Shown here piece after piece: positions 1 through 10,689 of a DNA stretch of 64,000 bases. Each line of letters starts with the position of its first letter. Positions within the stretch are counted from its first letter, which is position 1. The stretch is from Unio delphinus (Eukaryota; Mollusca; Bivalvia; Unionida; Unionidae): positions 1,596,001 through 1,660,000 of the forward strand of contig JAQISU010000233.1 in NCBI GenBank assembly GCA_029339505.1, given 5' to 3'. Under the pieces are notes generated by a model. That model saw only the letters and a list, made by a program, of their open reading frames with translations, searched no databases and had not been told where the DNA came from. The position numbers and the translations under genes are program-made.

Positions 1-342
1 AAAAAAGAAGGGCGATACAGTCGGAATAGGAAGAATCGGGAAATAGGAAACGTTGGAATACAATGGGGAGGAAGTTCATGCAATCAGTTGTGGACATTGC
101 GCTCTTTTCACCACTCATTATGATTATGAAATAAATCCAACTTAGACACGGCTATTAAATCCCGTTGACATCATTTGAGTTGAATGGAACTTATCACTAT
201 TAATTTGTTTGATGGAATTTGTTATTTTTATTGTCTATGGGGGCTCGTATTGCATTATTTCTTCCCAACAATCTTGGCTGTCCCCTGGAATTAATTTTTC
301 AACACAATTGATTCCTAATTGCATTTGTTTTGTAGATCTTAC

Positions 343-419
343 CTGCTGCTTCACGAAGGTATTTTACAAACTTGGCATACACATTGGATTCAATTTGTCT
401 TCGGTTTGAGCCATCTTGG
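343..419 (-). CDS. HECT domain exon before the C-lobe, copy 1
   Basis: This 77-bp exon runs between a GATTTTCAG acceptor and a GTAAGATC donor. It reads QDGSNRRQIESNVYAKFVKY and then LREAA, with one base left over. The C-lobe exon found for copy 2 (25663-25931) starts with the two bases that complete a glycine codon, giving the family motif AAGRRRGDVTL. The matching C-lobe exon for this copy would lie off the left edge of the window. Confidence 0.7.
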
Positions 420-942
420 CTGAAAATCGGTTGAAGGAAGATGGTTACTATTTTTAGTGGTACTGTTGTTGGAGTGCCCGGTGTAAAGAAAATGTTTTAA
501 AGATGGCAGATGACAAGTTAGCTGAAAAGAAAAATACATTGGATGGCACAAGAAGTTTAAGTAAATGTGTATTAATTCACAAATTAAAAGAATCCATTGA
601 TAATGCCTATGATGATAACCTTCAATTTTTGTAACTGAACTAGATCACGAGTAGCAGACATGATTATTATTCTAATTGTGCTAAATGTAGAAGGAATAAT
701 GTTGATGTTTTCACCAAAGAAATTCTTTTAAAGAATTTTTCATCTAATACTTCATATATATGACAACTCCACATGCAGTAACATAGTAACTACAGGAGTG
801 TATATTTTGTTTTGGTCATTTATTTTAGTTAGATCAAATTAAGTCTAGTGGAAAAAATGAAAACGTATAGCATGAATGTTTTGTTCATCATGATTTGAAA
901 GTAGACATTTTTTAAAGTGACTTAAACACATATTGTTTTTAC
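420..942 (-). other. Intron of HECT copy 1
   Basis: This AT-rich sequence lies between two supported exons, with GT...AG ends on the minus strand. I see no additional exon, transposon or repeat. It aligns closely with 27849-28374. Confidence 0.6.
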
Positions 943-1080
943 CTAAAAAAACCCAGAGCATCAAGACTTTTCCTCAGGTCCTGCAAAAACGGTCTTGGAC
1001 TACTGCTATTAAACAATGTTTGTACCAAATATGGTCCTAACATCCTGGGCAGTCTGCCATTTTGAAGTATGCTTAAAGCT
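943..1080 (-). CDS. HECT domain middle exon, copy 1
   Basis: The acceptor is TTTAATTGCAG and the donor AG/GTAAAA; length is 138 bp. The frame reads LSILQNGRLPRMLGPYLVQT and then PFLQDLRKSLDALGFFR. This matches the region of the HECT N-lobe where related proteins have a small hydrophobic segment followed by LQ-x-G-x-LP. It begins with two bases of a codon, so one or more exons of length 1 mod 3 should precede it. I could not find them between 1081 and 2050. Confidence 0.7.
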
Positions 1081-2050
1081 GCAATTAAATTTATCCACAT
1101 ATTAAAAGAGAAATAAATGTAACCTAAATTCATCTCACATTGTTCACACACACATGTATTAAAACAATGATTTAAATGGCATTGATGTGATAGGTTCATT
1201 AATTTTGATAGTTCATCTTGTTTGGCTGTTACACGCGTGTTTTGAGACTGATTTCTTATTCAAGTGACTTGCATAAAACATGCACATATAACATTAATAC
1301 CGTAAATCTTTGGCTTTGGTGCTCTTTGGACGTTTGAAAAAATATTTTACATTGGAACATGTATTAATAGATGACCCCAGGGAAGCTGAGAAAAAGTGGT
1401 CTTTAAACACATGTGGTCTGTTCACATAGGTCCATTTGAATTCATTCGGTATTAATGGCACATTGAAAATAGACTCATAATGTATATGTTCTCTTGGGTA
1501 GGTTGGAGTGTATAATTTAATGAGTCAATCTGTGCATACACATACAAACTGACAATCATTTGTTACTTGACAGAAATAACCTTTTTTTACCACATTGGAA
1601 TTATTGAAGGCTCATTGAAAGAAATTATTATTGGATGAAATGATTACGAATTATATCCTTGTGGCACATCAAGACATTCAAGACTTATACCATTAATTCT
1701 GAATATTCTTTAATACTGGACTAGTGAGATAACACTTAGAATTATTTGAAATTTACATTCGCAATACTAAGTCTTTTGAATTTTTACTTGGTATTCAAGA
1801 GAAATAAATTATTAATTAATTTTACACACACATATTTCTTTGAGCATAACAGTGATAAATTTCCATATCCATGATAATGTACTTTTTGATACACTCTAAA
1901 TTGAGTTTGATCCTGTTCTCCCAGGTTTGAAGGAAGAGTTTAGTAGCATGAATTTAAAATTAGGCCTAGCTGTAATCTGGCCCTAAATATCCTGGGTTTT
2001 CATTAATTCAGTTACTTTATCAATGTAGTGTCCCATTATGGCTAAATTAC
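1081..2050 (-). other. Intron region of HECT copy 1 with an unexplained open segment
   Basis: An exon carrying the GGPRREF part of the HECT domain is expected here but was not found. Instead an open minus-strand stretch of about 75 codons lies at 1305-1526. It reads LIKLYTPTYPREHIHYES and VPLIPNEFKWTYVNRPHVFK, and I do not recognise it. About 100 bases at 1610-1708 are absent from copy 2. Confidence 0.4.
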
Positions 2051-2275
2051 CTCTCCATAAAACTGGACTTCGTGTGTCAAGCGCAGGCTTACAATGCCTC
2101 GTGTTTCGTCCAAAGCTGTTTCAATTAAATTGTTTCTATCTACAATGATGAAATTTGTGTCACCTTCAATCGTGGACTCCTCATTTTCTAATTCCAATTT
2201 CCTGCCAGTTACAATCCTGCTTTGCAAATATTGAAGGATAGCAACTGGATCATTCATGTTATTATCCGTGCAATA
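2051..2275 (-). CDS. HECT domain N-terminal exon, copy 1
   Basis: This exon is exactly 75 codons between a TGTGTTCAG acceptor and a GAG/GTAATT donor, phase 0 at both ends. It reads NDPVAILQYLQSRIVTGRKL, then EGDTNFIIVDRNNLIETALDE, then VQFYGE, the conserved opening of the HECT domain in G2E3-like ligases. The frame is open throughout. Where most family members have L before E-V-Q this copy has H. Copy 2 carries a stop codon two positions later. Confidence 0.75.
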
Positions 2276-2534
2276 CTGAACACAGTACATTATGTTCCAA
2301 ACCTTGATTATGTTCTGCGTTATGATGTGGCTGAATTTCAACACGTTCAGCTCGTGAAAGGTGTACAATTTCAATCTCTGGAAATTCCGCTGCTTCTTCT
2401 TGTGTGTGTTCTGAATGTTGTTCATCCTACAGAGGTTCGTTATGTGAAGTATCTGCTACATGAGAACTGCAGAGGGACACGTGATCTCTAAGATTAGAAA
2501 TGAAGTAATCCTTGTTGCATGAAACACGTCTAAC

Positions 2535-3011
2535 CTTCACTGCAGTCTCTTCGGGTACAATAATTGGTTCTGTACTAAGATTATTCTGTATGGGTCGAAC
2601 GTAAATCTTGGCCTGGCTTCCTAAAAAGGCGTTTAAGCTGCCCACATTCCATCTGCGCTTTAGTCCTTCTATCTGCCTGCAGTTACTTTGGCAATATAAC
2701 AGTTCAAATCCCCAGCAGTTGATAATTGTGGAAATCCATCAGAACTGATCAATTTGGAATGAACGTCTAACTCTGATTCAATTCCTTGGAGAATGTTATT
2801 TTCTTGTGGCCAAGCCCTGCCCTCTCAATCACTGATTTTTCTGAGGTTGATGGAACCTTGCAAGCATTCGTATCTGCTAAACAAACAAATGTCAATGTCC
2901 ATGTTCGTCCTTTGGTATTACGTCGACTTGAATGATGGTTCTTATGTCTTGCTCTACTAGGATGGAAAAGGTTCGTTTGCTCCGAGGACAGCAATCGTTC
3001 TGCTGGTGTCA
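2535..3011 (-). pseudogene. HECT-ligase exon 2, copy 1, with two frame changes
   Basis: The acceptor TTTTCAG lies before 3011 and the donor AAG/GTTAGA after 2535. The first frame gives SVTPAERLLSSEQ and VCLADTNACKVPS. A second frame continues with ESELDVHSKLISSDGFPQL. A third gives GFELLYCQSNCRQIEGLKRR and AKIYVRPIQNNL. Each frame stops soon after its conserved part, so the three only make sense joined. The second shift falls in a run of four G where five would restore AGGFELL. Copy 2 (29865-30341, also 477 bp) has the same breaks, so they predate the duplication or reflect a real feature I have misread. Confidence 0.65.
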
Positions 3012-3179
3012 CTGAAAATAAGCATTTAATACTCTTAAACATAAACAATTACAAAAAGCTTGAAAGAGCTCGAGCCGCTCCTCAGAGAAATATAAAATAC
3101 ACACTGTATTACTTTATTGTTGAGAGGGAATAAGTTTCCCCCGTATTCTTTTTAAGTGTTTTATGTTTTCTAATTTCAT

Positions 3180-3266
3180 GGTGTTTTTTGTTGTTGTTGG
3201 AGGCATATCATTATAGATGTAGTAAAGCGCTTAAAGCTTCTAAAGATTAGACGCTATAAAAAGTCC

Positions 3267-3313
<47 letters not shown>
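3180..3313. repeat. SINE- or MITE-like tail with (TTA)n
   Basis: A short segment with the words AAAGCGCTTAAAGC and TTAGACGCTATA precedes about 17 TTA repeats. Similar 'AAAGCGCTT ... CGCTATA ... TTATTATTA' tails are common at the 3' ends of short interspersed elements in invertebrates. Copy 2 holds the same element at 30509-30656 with a slightly longer repeat. The full element cannot be delimited by eye. Confidence 0.45.
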
Positions 3314-3314
<1 letters not shown>

Positions 3315-4083
3315 GTTTCTTTTATAAGTTGACATTGTGGTTGGCCCTTAACTTTGCAGTCTACATAACTAATCATTATCCTATCTGCACATGCAATAAG
3401 TAAACTTGAATTATCCAGATTGCAAATACATCATGTACAGAAACAGTTGCTATATGTATTAGATTAATGGATGTATTATGTGCTCATGCAAACTAAATAC
3501 TCAAGTAGCTTCATTATTTTAAACAACCAACACATTACTCCACATGACAGTTATAACTAAGTATTGGTTGCAGTAAGCTCTAAGGGACCTAACATGTTGG
3601 TAATGTAGTTAGTGACACGGGTTGTCACTGTATCTATATTCATTGTATATAGAAATGTTCCCGCATCTGAGTAGCACACTTTCCATCAGTTTTAATTGCG
3701 TCTCTCAGGTCTTTATATAGTACTGCACCCTTGTATAAGAGTATCTCTTTTTCATTTGTTTCAGAACTATCAAAATTAGACATTGCAAATATGAGTAACA
3801 GACAAAGGTTTTACTGAAACAGACTATCCTAGAAACCATATATAGTGCTTGAACAGTTCATCTGCTTGATTACGTTAGTTAAGACGTGTATAAGTAGAGA
3901 GGGTGAATGAGATTTATGCGACAATCAGGTTTGAACTTATAAGATGATGAATGAAATTACTAAGTTTTGTGTATTTTTATATATTGTTGATGCTTTTCAT
4001 TTTACAAACTGATGGGTGGGTGAGTAGTACAAACAAACCGGTCAGTATGCAAAAACATTAATTAACCATTGACTTGAACTCAC

Positions 4084-4267
4084 CTGCTTGTTTTATTTTC
4101 TGCCTGAAGCCTACTCTGTCCCCAATGGTATTGATTCCGAGTCTTGAAAGCTCTACGTCGGTAAGATTCTTGCAAGATTCTATGCTATCGATCTTTTCAT
4201 ACACAAAATTTTTGAATAATCTACTTAGTGAAAGATCGTCTAGAATTTGTCTCAAAATTTCCGCCAT
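4084..4267 (-). CDS. SAM-like N-terminal exon of the HECT-ligase gene, copy 1
   Basis: The ATG at 4267 sits in a good initiation context (G at -3 and G at +4). The 61 codons read as a small helical domain with LSLSRLF, KIDSIESCKNLTDVELSRLG and INTIGDRVGF, a layout typical of SAM-like protein-interaction domains. The exon ends at a perfect CAG/GTGAGT donor. One base is left over, and the exon starting at 3011 supplies two, so the junction reads Q-A-V-T-P in frame. Neighbouring minus-strand exons support one gene. The SAM assignment comes from pattern recognition and was not checked by search. Confidence 0.65.
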
Positions 4268-4389
4268 TACTTCTTACTAATGCCCGTGGTGTGCCGGTAT
4301 TGTGAGACAATACAGTTTTGTCGACTGAAACGGATCGAAATCATTCAAGATTTGTTATCGACACCTTGTCAAACGAAACAGTACTGCTA

Positions 4390-4656
4390 ATCTAAAACAA
4401 AACTCCCACCAATTTTGTAACAAGATACATACAATGCTGGGGATGGAGGTATACACATTGTAGTTGCTTTGATCATTCCTATTTCCAGTGATGCCCATGG
4501 AAGACCATAGAAGACCATGGCCACCACAAAGATGAAATTGAAATAAAAGAAAAAGGGGATGATAGATGTCATCACTTGAGACATTTTGGTGCCACAGAAA
4601 ACAAAGTATGTGCAAGTATATTCAAACCTAAGAAAATATACACAGACGGAATACAT
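4390..4656 (-). CDS. Possible membrane-protein exon, unidentified
   Basis: The minus strand holds an open frame with a strongly hydrophobic stretch (SIIPFFFYFNFIFVVAMVFY) followed by SLEIGMIKATTMCIPP and ALYVSCYKIGGSF. The helix, a cysteine, then P-x-P and a GG-x-F loosely recall the TMEM272-like family of small membrane proteins. The match is too weak to name it. A GT donor is possible inside AAAATTGGTGGG near the 3' end. It lies just upstream of the HECT start and is conserved in copy 2 (31773-32042). It could be a decayed fragment. Confidence 0.3.
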
Positions 4657-4914
4657 GATATAAAATATTCACATACTCAAAAAATAATATGTTCACCAAC
4701 ATGGTGTCTAGTACATGGGACACTGAATGAAATAGTTTTAGTCCTATTTAAAGGATCTTCACACGAAAGGACATGTCTCCCCACCCCGAATCAAATATTT
4801 AAAAATGTCGGTAAGGTTCTCTGTTAACGAAGATCACTATGTAATTAATTGAATGGCATTCATGAATATATTTTGTGATAAATAGTATCAGTACCAGGAT
4901 ACCTTCGTCATTAT

Positions 4915-4917
<3 letters not shown>

Positions 4918-4963
<46 letters not shown>
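4918..4963. repeat. (TC)n microsatellite
   Basis: This is a pure TC dinucleotide run. Copy 2 has a longer version at 32304-32359. It makes the spurious R-E-R-E reading frame on the minus strand. Confidence 0.95.
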
Positions 4964-4966
<3 letters not shown>

Positions 4967-5133
4967 ACTATAGAATGACTGCACATAGACAACTGGTGGC
5001 GATCACTGAATAGAGTAGAAGTTGTGTATAATCTATTTGACAGGGTGATGATAAGATAAGCGAGTCGGCCAAATTACTCTTGTATGCGGACTGCTTGGAC
5101 CCTTCGCGCGCCTGGGAAAATTCCGCTTTTAGT

Positions 5134-6899
5134 TATCATAAAGAAGTTCAAATAAAGAAGTCTGCACATGATATAAGGACGAAAGTACATCATATAAAGA
5201 AGTTTGCAGATCATATAAAGAAGTTTGCACATCATAGAAGTACAAATGCACATCATATAAAGAAATTTGCACATCATATAAGTACAAATGCACACCATAT
5301 AAAGAGGTTTACACATCATATAAGTACAAAAGCACAGCATATAAAGAAGTTTGCACATCATATAAGGACGAAAGCAAATCATATAAAGAAGTTTGCACAT
5401 CATATAAAGACATTTGCACATCATATAAGTACAAAAGCACGTCATACAAAGAAGTTTTCATATCATATAAGTACAAAAGCATGTCATATAAAGAAGTTTA
5501 TACATCATATAAGGACGAGAGCACAGCATATAAAGAAGTTTGCACATCGTATAAGAATGAAAGCACAGCATATAAAGAAGTTTGCACATCATATAAGTAC
5601 AAAAGCACAGCATATAAAGCAGTTTGCACATCATATAAGTACAAATGCACATTATATAAAGAAGTTTGCACATCATATAAGTACAAATGCACATCATATG
5701 AAGAAGTTTGCACATCATATAAGTACAAATGCACATCAGATAAAGAAGTTTGCACATCAGATAAGTACAAAAGGACAGCATATAAAGAAGTTTGTACATC
5801 AGATAAGTACAAATGCACATTATATAAAGAAGTTTGCACATCATATAAGTACAAATGCACATTATATAAAGAAGTTTGCACATCATATAAGTACAAATGC
5901 ACATCATATGAAGAAGTTTGCACATCATATAAGTACAAATGCACATCATATAAAGAAGTTTGCACATCATATAAATACAAATTCACATCATATAAAGAGG
6001 TTTGCACATCATATAAGTACAAATGCACATTATCTAAAGAAGTTTGCACGTCATATAAGTACAAAAGCACGTCATATAAAGAAGTTTGTACATCATATAA
6101 GGACGAAAGCACAGTATATAAAGAAGTTTTCACATCATATAAATACAAATGCACATCATATGAAGAAGTTTGCACATCATATAAGTACAAATGCACATCA
6201 TATGAAGAAGTTTGCACATCGTATAAGTACACAAGCACAGCATATAAAGCAGTTTGCACATCAGATAAGTACACAAGCACAGCATATAAAGAAGTTTGCA
6301 CATCATATAAGTACAAAAGCACGTCATATAAAGAAGTTTGTACATCATATAAGGACGAAAGCACAGTATATAAAGAAGTTTTCACATCATATAAATACAA
6401 ATGCACATCATATAAAGAAGTTTGCACATCATATAAGTACAAATGCACATTATATAAAGAAGTTTGCACATCATATAAGTACAAATGCACATCATATGAA
6501 GAAGTTTGCACATCATATAAGTACAAATGCACATCATATAAAGAAGTTTGCACATCATATAAATACAAATTCACATCATATAAAGAGGTTTGCACATCAT
6601 ATAAGTACAAATGCACATTATCTAAAGAAGTTTGCACGTCATATAAGTACAAAAGCACGTCATATAAAGAAGTTTGTACATCATATAAGGACGAAAGCAC
6701 AGTATATAAAGAAGTTTTCACATCATATAAATACAAATGCACATCATATAAAGAAGTTTGCACATCATATAAGTACAAATGCACATTATATAAAGAAGTT
6801 TGCACATCATATAAGTACAAATGCACATCATATGAAGAAGTTTGCACATCATATAAGTACAAATGCACATCATATAAAGAAGTTTGCACATCATATAAT
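5134..6899. repeat. 42-bp minisatellite array, about 42 units (copy 1)
   Basis: The unit consists of two related 21-bp halves, one containing AAGAAGTTTGCACATC and the other AGTACAAATGCACATC, each ending in ATAT. Because 42 is a multiple of three and the unit has few stop codons, long frames stay open in at least four of six frames: histidine-rich HHIKKFAHHISTNA and YKEVCTSYKYKCTS on plus, LYDVQTSLYDVHLY and MMCKLLYMMCICTY on minus. Higher-order structure is visible: a variant with TATCTAAAG recurs at 6031 and 6619, 588 bp (14 units) apart, and a TTCACATC variant at 6129, 6381 and 6717. I see no evidence for translation. Confidence 0.9.
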
Positions 6900-7209
6900 A
6901 ACAATTGTCATCTTAAGATAGTTCTGGCGTTCCATAGATAGGGACCACATGAAACTGATACCGACTAACCATGCCTATGAGTCGAAGAGCGATATCATGA
7001 CGAAGAATAAAATATATTCCTGGATCGATACAACCCCGATGTAGTATGTTGCTTCTCATTGTAACTAGGACAGTTTTTTGGTCAATCCTTGCAACGATAA
7101 AGATGCTATAATATATAGCCCTGTATTTTACTTTCTCTTATTGCTTGTTCATTTTCTCATCTCTCTAGTTATTTGTTAGAAGCTAATTTCATGGGTGTTA
7201 TACAGCTTT

Positions 7210-10150
7210 CTGCCTATGTTTGGTATGCAAAAGTGTGTGTTTACCTCAGGGCAGCACGGAGGTGGGCACTATATCATGTTGGAGAGACTACTGCGATCAG
7301 CACTATACTCTGATTAAGCATGGAAGCAAAGAAATGAAAATCTACTTGGGATGTCAAGATGGAGTTCAATGTCAGCTCCAAGTATGTCACCGCTGTGGGA
7401 GACGAAACATCCGATCAATTAAATATTAATACAAAAAGTTCAGACCAAAGAAAAAAGACCTAAACGTATTCAGAGATTGTTAATGAGTTTTTGGCGTGAC
7501 TCAGAGAATAGCGTTGGTGGACACAGTGGTTTTCCGATGGAAGGTACATCCCTTATTTATTGGCTACGAAACCAGCGTAGAGGGAGATGTACGTTTTCCA
7601 TGAAGTGAGGGCCACAATGTAACGTCATCTATTTGTATATGAAGCTAATCGTGGAATGGTTCCCATTGGCTAATCCATCTTAAAGATCAATGGTTATAAA
7701 GCCGATAATTGACTTTGTCGAATTACAAAACAAAACATATCAAAAGGCATGATTTCACTCTCCTTTATAATGATAGATTTAGCAGTTTGATGAGATCTTC
7801 TCGATTCATGCAGGGTATAACGATGCTTGAACACAGGTTCCTTATCGTTGGTCATGTTGAGTGAGCCTCTATCGTAGAGTGTTTCCTGCTAAGCCTCCTT
7901 GAGTAAGACGATGTCCTGTCATATGCCTATGACCTTGTTGATTGTAAGATTGACAACAATATCAATGATGAGATGGAACGCGTTAATGATTTCATCCTCA
8001 AGATTTTCCTTATTTTCCATGATGACATAGGTAATGTATCGCGTATCGTTAACGTGAATCACAGCCACGTCTTCCAAAATTGTTTTCAGAGTTGTATGCT
8101 CAGGCAGTCAATCAGGTTCTCGCCGTAGTAGATTTGACAACACCGTTGCGACACGCATTAGTATGCGGACACGGCCAGATCAGGATTTACCCTTCCATAG
8201 TCGCTGTACATGATGACGTAATACAATGTTTATGTAGCCCTAAGAAGATACAGTTGGTTTTTTCGCGGGAATGGGATCATCATCATCGCTTTCTCTACCG
8301 GTAGGACGGTTGTTGAGTGTCATCCCTTCCATCATCGTATCCACATCCTCGTACTCCAGACCCACCTGCTTAAAACCCTACATTTATCGATAGCACTCGT
8401 AAGTGTTAGATTTCAGCAAATGCGTTTTCAATTAACCACCTTGTCCATGCACTCATGATCTTTTGTGTGGGTCTCATCGTCTTGCTTTCGACTAAATCGT
8501 CGATAGCATCTAAGATGTATGGATGAAATTAGTGGATGATGTGAATAATCTCATCCTTATCTCATCCTAACGCTTGATCAGCTTAGTCGATTCTGTATCG
8601 TTTCAGAAGGCATGCGTTGAATTGAGCTTGTTCATATCGTCTTACAATTGATTATTCCTCATCTCCGCAACATCCGTAAACGTTTTAGTAACGTAAGAGT
8701 ACTCAATGAATCAGTTCGAAGTAACTCCCAAGCCGACTTGTTATCAATGAGGGCATGGTAAGTGTTATCAACACGCACACTTATCAAGTATAGAGCCACG
8801 AGAGGTGCGAACGTCATGAGTCACAAGATCGTCCACCGCAAACAGCTGTACATTACTCAGTCCAGGGCTGGAGGTTTTGCAGACACGCATTATACTCGGT
8901 ACATGCTGTATTTAAGAGAGGGGGAGGACCTAATTAGTTCTCCAATCTACACCTTGTCATCTGTTCTGTATTGATAGGGTGGCCTTGGAAATGGCATTTA
9001 TGAACTGAAAACTCGAACAGCGCGGTGATCTAATTTATGTACGCTATGAAAGTAATTCTCACATTCACTCCATTGGAGCGGTTCATCTGCATGGTAAAAG
9101 CGAATGATTAATGTGTGAACGTGGAATACTATAAGGAGACACTAGCCACAAGGCCCATTCTACTGTATTAGATGTTAACGAAAGAATCACACCGAAGTTT
9201 ATCTTCACACGTTGCGCGTCCACGTGTTTCTTATTGACCACATCATTGTTGATATGCTAGATTACATTAAAATTATATTGTAATCCAAAGTGAAGTCACT
9301 CGTGGATCCTCCTGTGTTTACCATAGCATAGTCCATTACTTGCCTATAACCGACAGGACAGTCTTGGGCAAGTGTCACCGTCGTAGGAAGACCTGTCACA
9401 TTAAATCCTCTCATGGCGAGATCTTCAGTGAGAGTTTCACCTGTCAACTATAACTTAGTGTCTCCAAACTATTTGAGCTGAGCATACAATATCGCATGTG
9501 TATCATATGTGATGGGCGATATGTTTGGAAGTCCATGTAGAGTACTATTTTCCATTGACGTAATCATGTACAAGTTGACCAGGGGAAGGTTGTCAACCAG
9601 CAGAGGTTGATCGGTCATATTTTTCACGCGCAAACCGTCTGCCGTATGCACATAGATCTACAAGCCTTGCAAAATGGTAGATTATCGCTCCTTTGGTGTT
9701 GAGTCCAACGCAGAAGACCACTCGCATTGAATTGTTAGAAGAAATGCGTGGCTAAGGAGAGGAGATGAACAAGTCGCTCATCACCTGACCCGTCCCAGAG
9801 ATAATGACAGAAACTCACGCCACCTGTTTTATCATATTTGTCTACCAGCACCACGTCTACAGCTATTACAGGCCGTAAAGACCACACTGACTGTAGGACG
9901 TGCTTACAAACGCGTCCATCTGTCTTGATATTTGTCGTCATTATCGCTCCCACCCGCAATGTCGTCTGTTTCAGCCAAGTCACGTGCAAACACAGTGCTG
10001 CATTGAACGTTGGATAAGGATAGATAACGTCTACCAGATTAGTCATGGAATCCTCAGAGGGACTGTGTTTGTCCTCATCCGAAAGGCTTCAGATTCCCCT
10101 GCAACAACTTTGCAAATAAGTGTATGGCATTTGTATATAAACCATTGACA
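7210..10150 (-). pseudogene. Relic of an unidentified minus-strand coding region, copy 1
   Basis: About 2.9 kb with more G+C and CpG than its surroundings holds many consecutive open minus-strand pieces interrupted by stops and frame changes. The best are 10046-9735 (103 codons, ending ATHFF), 9651-9469, 9447-9262, about 9240-9080, 8800-8650, 8070-7740 and 7400-7270. They read like one or two long proteins, with phrases such as NIKTDGRVCKHVLQ, DNTYHALIDNKSAWELL and SLNMTNDKEPVFKHRYTLHE. Stops of all three kinds occur, so an altered genetic code is not indicated. I do not recognise the protein. An integrated viral or large-transposon fragment is an inference from its composition and intronless layout. 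Copy 2 is nearly identical. Confidence 0.45.
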
Positions 10151-10460
10151 TCATTAACTCCGAAAGGTATAAAAATGCTCCAGAAGATCATCACTGTATG
10201 ATAACTTGACTGCTGTTTAAACGAGAAAGAGTATAATTAATTTATAGTCATACCATATCAAGTATATATGTTAATCAATGATATACAGCTTAACTAACTG
10301 ATAAGAGCATTATTAATGACCAGTGTAACAAGAGATACTAAAGAGGCAGATGAAAAAAGAGAGAATGACAGGACGGGAATATCGATGAGACCTAATGAAA
10401 CGACTCTCTACGAATCTATTCATGTAATTATATCACAAATCAATTTTCAATCATTAACAT

Positions 10461-10683
10461 GGGTCCCTGAGTAGCCGAGTGGTCTAAAGCGCTCTCCGTT
10501 ACGGATCACTTCCATCTCACCTCTGTCTGCGCGGGTTCGAGTCTAAGATTCGGCTAATGTAGTTATGTGAGAAAGCTTGCCAGTAGTTTTCCCGGGTTCT
10601 ACCTACATCAATAGTACTGGCCACTATGTATAGACTATTGTGTGGTGAAAAATGGCGTTAAACCCCGACAACAAAATCAATCA
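10461..10683 (+). repeat. tRNA-derived SINE, copy 1
   Basis: The head reads like a tRNA of the Ser/Leu type, with an A box (TAGCCGAGTGG) and B box (GGGTTCGAGTC) that would serve as an internal RNA polymerase III promoter. A conserved body with TTTCCCGGGTTCT and TAAACCCC follows, ending in a CAA/CAAT-rich tail. Related elements lie at 37101, 21880, 48776 and 56120 on plus and at 25168 and 49405 on minus. A functional tRNA gene is unlikely because the fold is incomplete and the tail is that of a retroposon. Confidence 0.8.
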
Positions 10684-10689
10684 ATAACA

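Larger units (their letters stand above)
343..4267 (-). pseudogene. G2E3-like HECT E3 ubiquitin ligase, copy 1 (partial, probably decayed)
   Basis: Exons read on the minus strand are 4267-4084 (SAM-like start), 3011-2535, 2275-2051, 1080-943 and 419-343. All have AG/GT borders. Family hallmarks are VCLADTNACKVPS and AGLGHKKI, then AKIYVRPIQNNL, then the HECT start EGDTNFIIVDRNNLIETALDE and VQFYGE, then LQNGRLPRMLG and finally SQDGSNRRQIE. HECT ligases accept ubiquitin on a C-lobe cysteine before transfer to substrate. The C-lobe exon must lie left of the window. Exon 2 needs two frame changes, near 2770-2790 and at a run of four G near 2712, shared with copy 2. The exon expected between 2051 and 1080 (the GGPRREF region) was not found. 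It is probably a pseudogene, although sequencing indels could mimic this. Confidence 0.75.

Noticed and set aside
5134..6899. CRISPR-like array
   Set aside because: There are no unique spacers. The whole 42-bp unit repeats, and the genome is eukaryotic.
5080..6941. Reading frames of 613, 486, 468 and 234-361 codons in the 42-bp arrays
   Set aside because: They are open on both strands simply because the unit is a multiple of three with few stop triplets. Sequence variation between units does not favour any one frame, so no gene is called.
7220..7429. Plus-strand cysteine-rich 69-codon frame
   Set aside because: The opposite strand of the same segment continues the relic's coding pattern. 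The plus-strand cysteines show no known spacing.
9262..9735. Recoding of TAG in the relic, suggested by several TAG interruptions
   Set aside because: TAA and TGA interruptions and frame changes also occur, so ordinary decay is sufficient.
10465..10550. A tRNA gene with A and B boxes
   Set aside because: The promoter boxes are followed by a SINE body and tail, and related copies with the same body occur several times. A retroposon explains it better.
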